From positions 744,001 through 808,000 of the forward strand of contig NZ_CP014546.1 in assembly GCF_001579805.1 (NCBI RefSeq): a stretch of DNA of 64,000 bases. Direction: 5' to 3'. Under the pieces are notes generated by a model, which was not told the DNA's origin, ran no database searches, and was given only the letters and a program-made list of their open reading frames with translations. This stretch comes from Pseudomonas azotoformans. Lineage in GTDB: Bacteria; Pseudomonadota; Gammaproteobacteria; Pseudomonadales; Pseudomonadaceae. Shown here piece after piece: positions 63,943 to 64,000 of the stretch; position 1 is the stretch's first letter, and every line of letters begins with the position of its first letter. A program made the translations under genes and the position numbers.

Positions 63943-64000
63943 GCAAATATCGCCTCACAATGAGGCACGCATGATAGCCATGCGCAGAGTCATTGCATAG

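Overview
This window is a chromosomal segment of a Pseudomonas, most likely of the P. fluorescens group. The gene order follows blocks known from Pseudomonas (nrdR-rib-nusB-thiL; ssb-yajR-uvrA-ftnA-katA next to rplQ-rpoA; tRNA genes-coaX-birA at the end of the ribosomal region). Protein lengths match pseudomonad families, and there is a REPIN-type palindrome of the kind common in fluorescent pseudomonads. No phage, insertion sequence, CRISPR array or rRNA gene is visible.

Layout. 1-5.1 kb: riboflavin/thiamine operon on the minus strand (nrdR, ribD, ribE, ribBX, ribH, nusB, thiL cut by the left edge). 5.2-7.7 kb: a YbaY-type lipoprotein, a methyltransferase, a thioredoxin-TPR chaperedoxin (cnoX) and a small unknown protein. 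7.8-11 kb: a probable Zur-controlled zinc operon (ZrgA-like His-rich protein, ABC ATPase, FtsX-type permease, DUF3299 protein). 11-15 kb: oprG with a candidate ANR site, an NAD-dependent epimerase-like protein and a large MscS-type channel. 15-18 kb: ybhP-clsB-ybhN phospholipid cluster. 18-23.5 kb: accessory genes (hydrolase, DUF3182, GlxA-type regulator opposite an isochorismatase-like hydrolase, trans-aconitate methyltransferase opposite a LysR regulator). 23.5-30.6 kb: ssb, yajR, uvrA, ftnA (bfrA), katA.

30.8-61.2 kb is an almost unbroken minus-strand run of translation and transcription genes: trpT-secE-nusG-rplK-rplA-rplJ-rplL-rpoB-rpoC, then rpsL-rpsG-fusA-tuf, then the S10, spc and alpha operons down to rplQ. 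Several promoters and terminators inside the run can be read directly. 61.3-64 kb holds tRNA-Thr, tRNA-Gly and tRNA-Tyr, a small SPOR-like protein, coaX and birA.

The most notable anomalies are single extra bases in short G/C runs that break two core genes, rpmC (L29) and rpoB (RNA polymerase beta). All neighbouring genes are intact, so assembly error is the first explanation. Other points of interest are a GTP cyclohydrolase II domain without its zinc cysteines (RibBX), a 'bacterioferritin' without the haem-ligand methionine, absence of tufB between tRNA-Thr and tRNA-Trp, a hairpin plus promoter inside the spc operon, and an attenuator between rplL and rpoB. I found no convincing wholly new multi-gene system; most of the window is conserved core genome.
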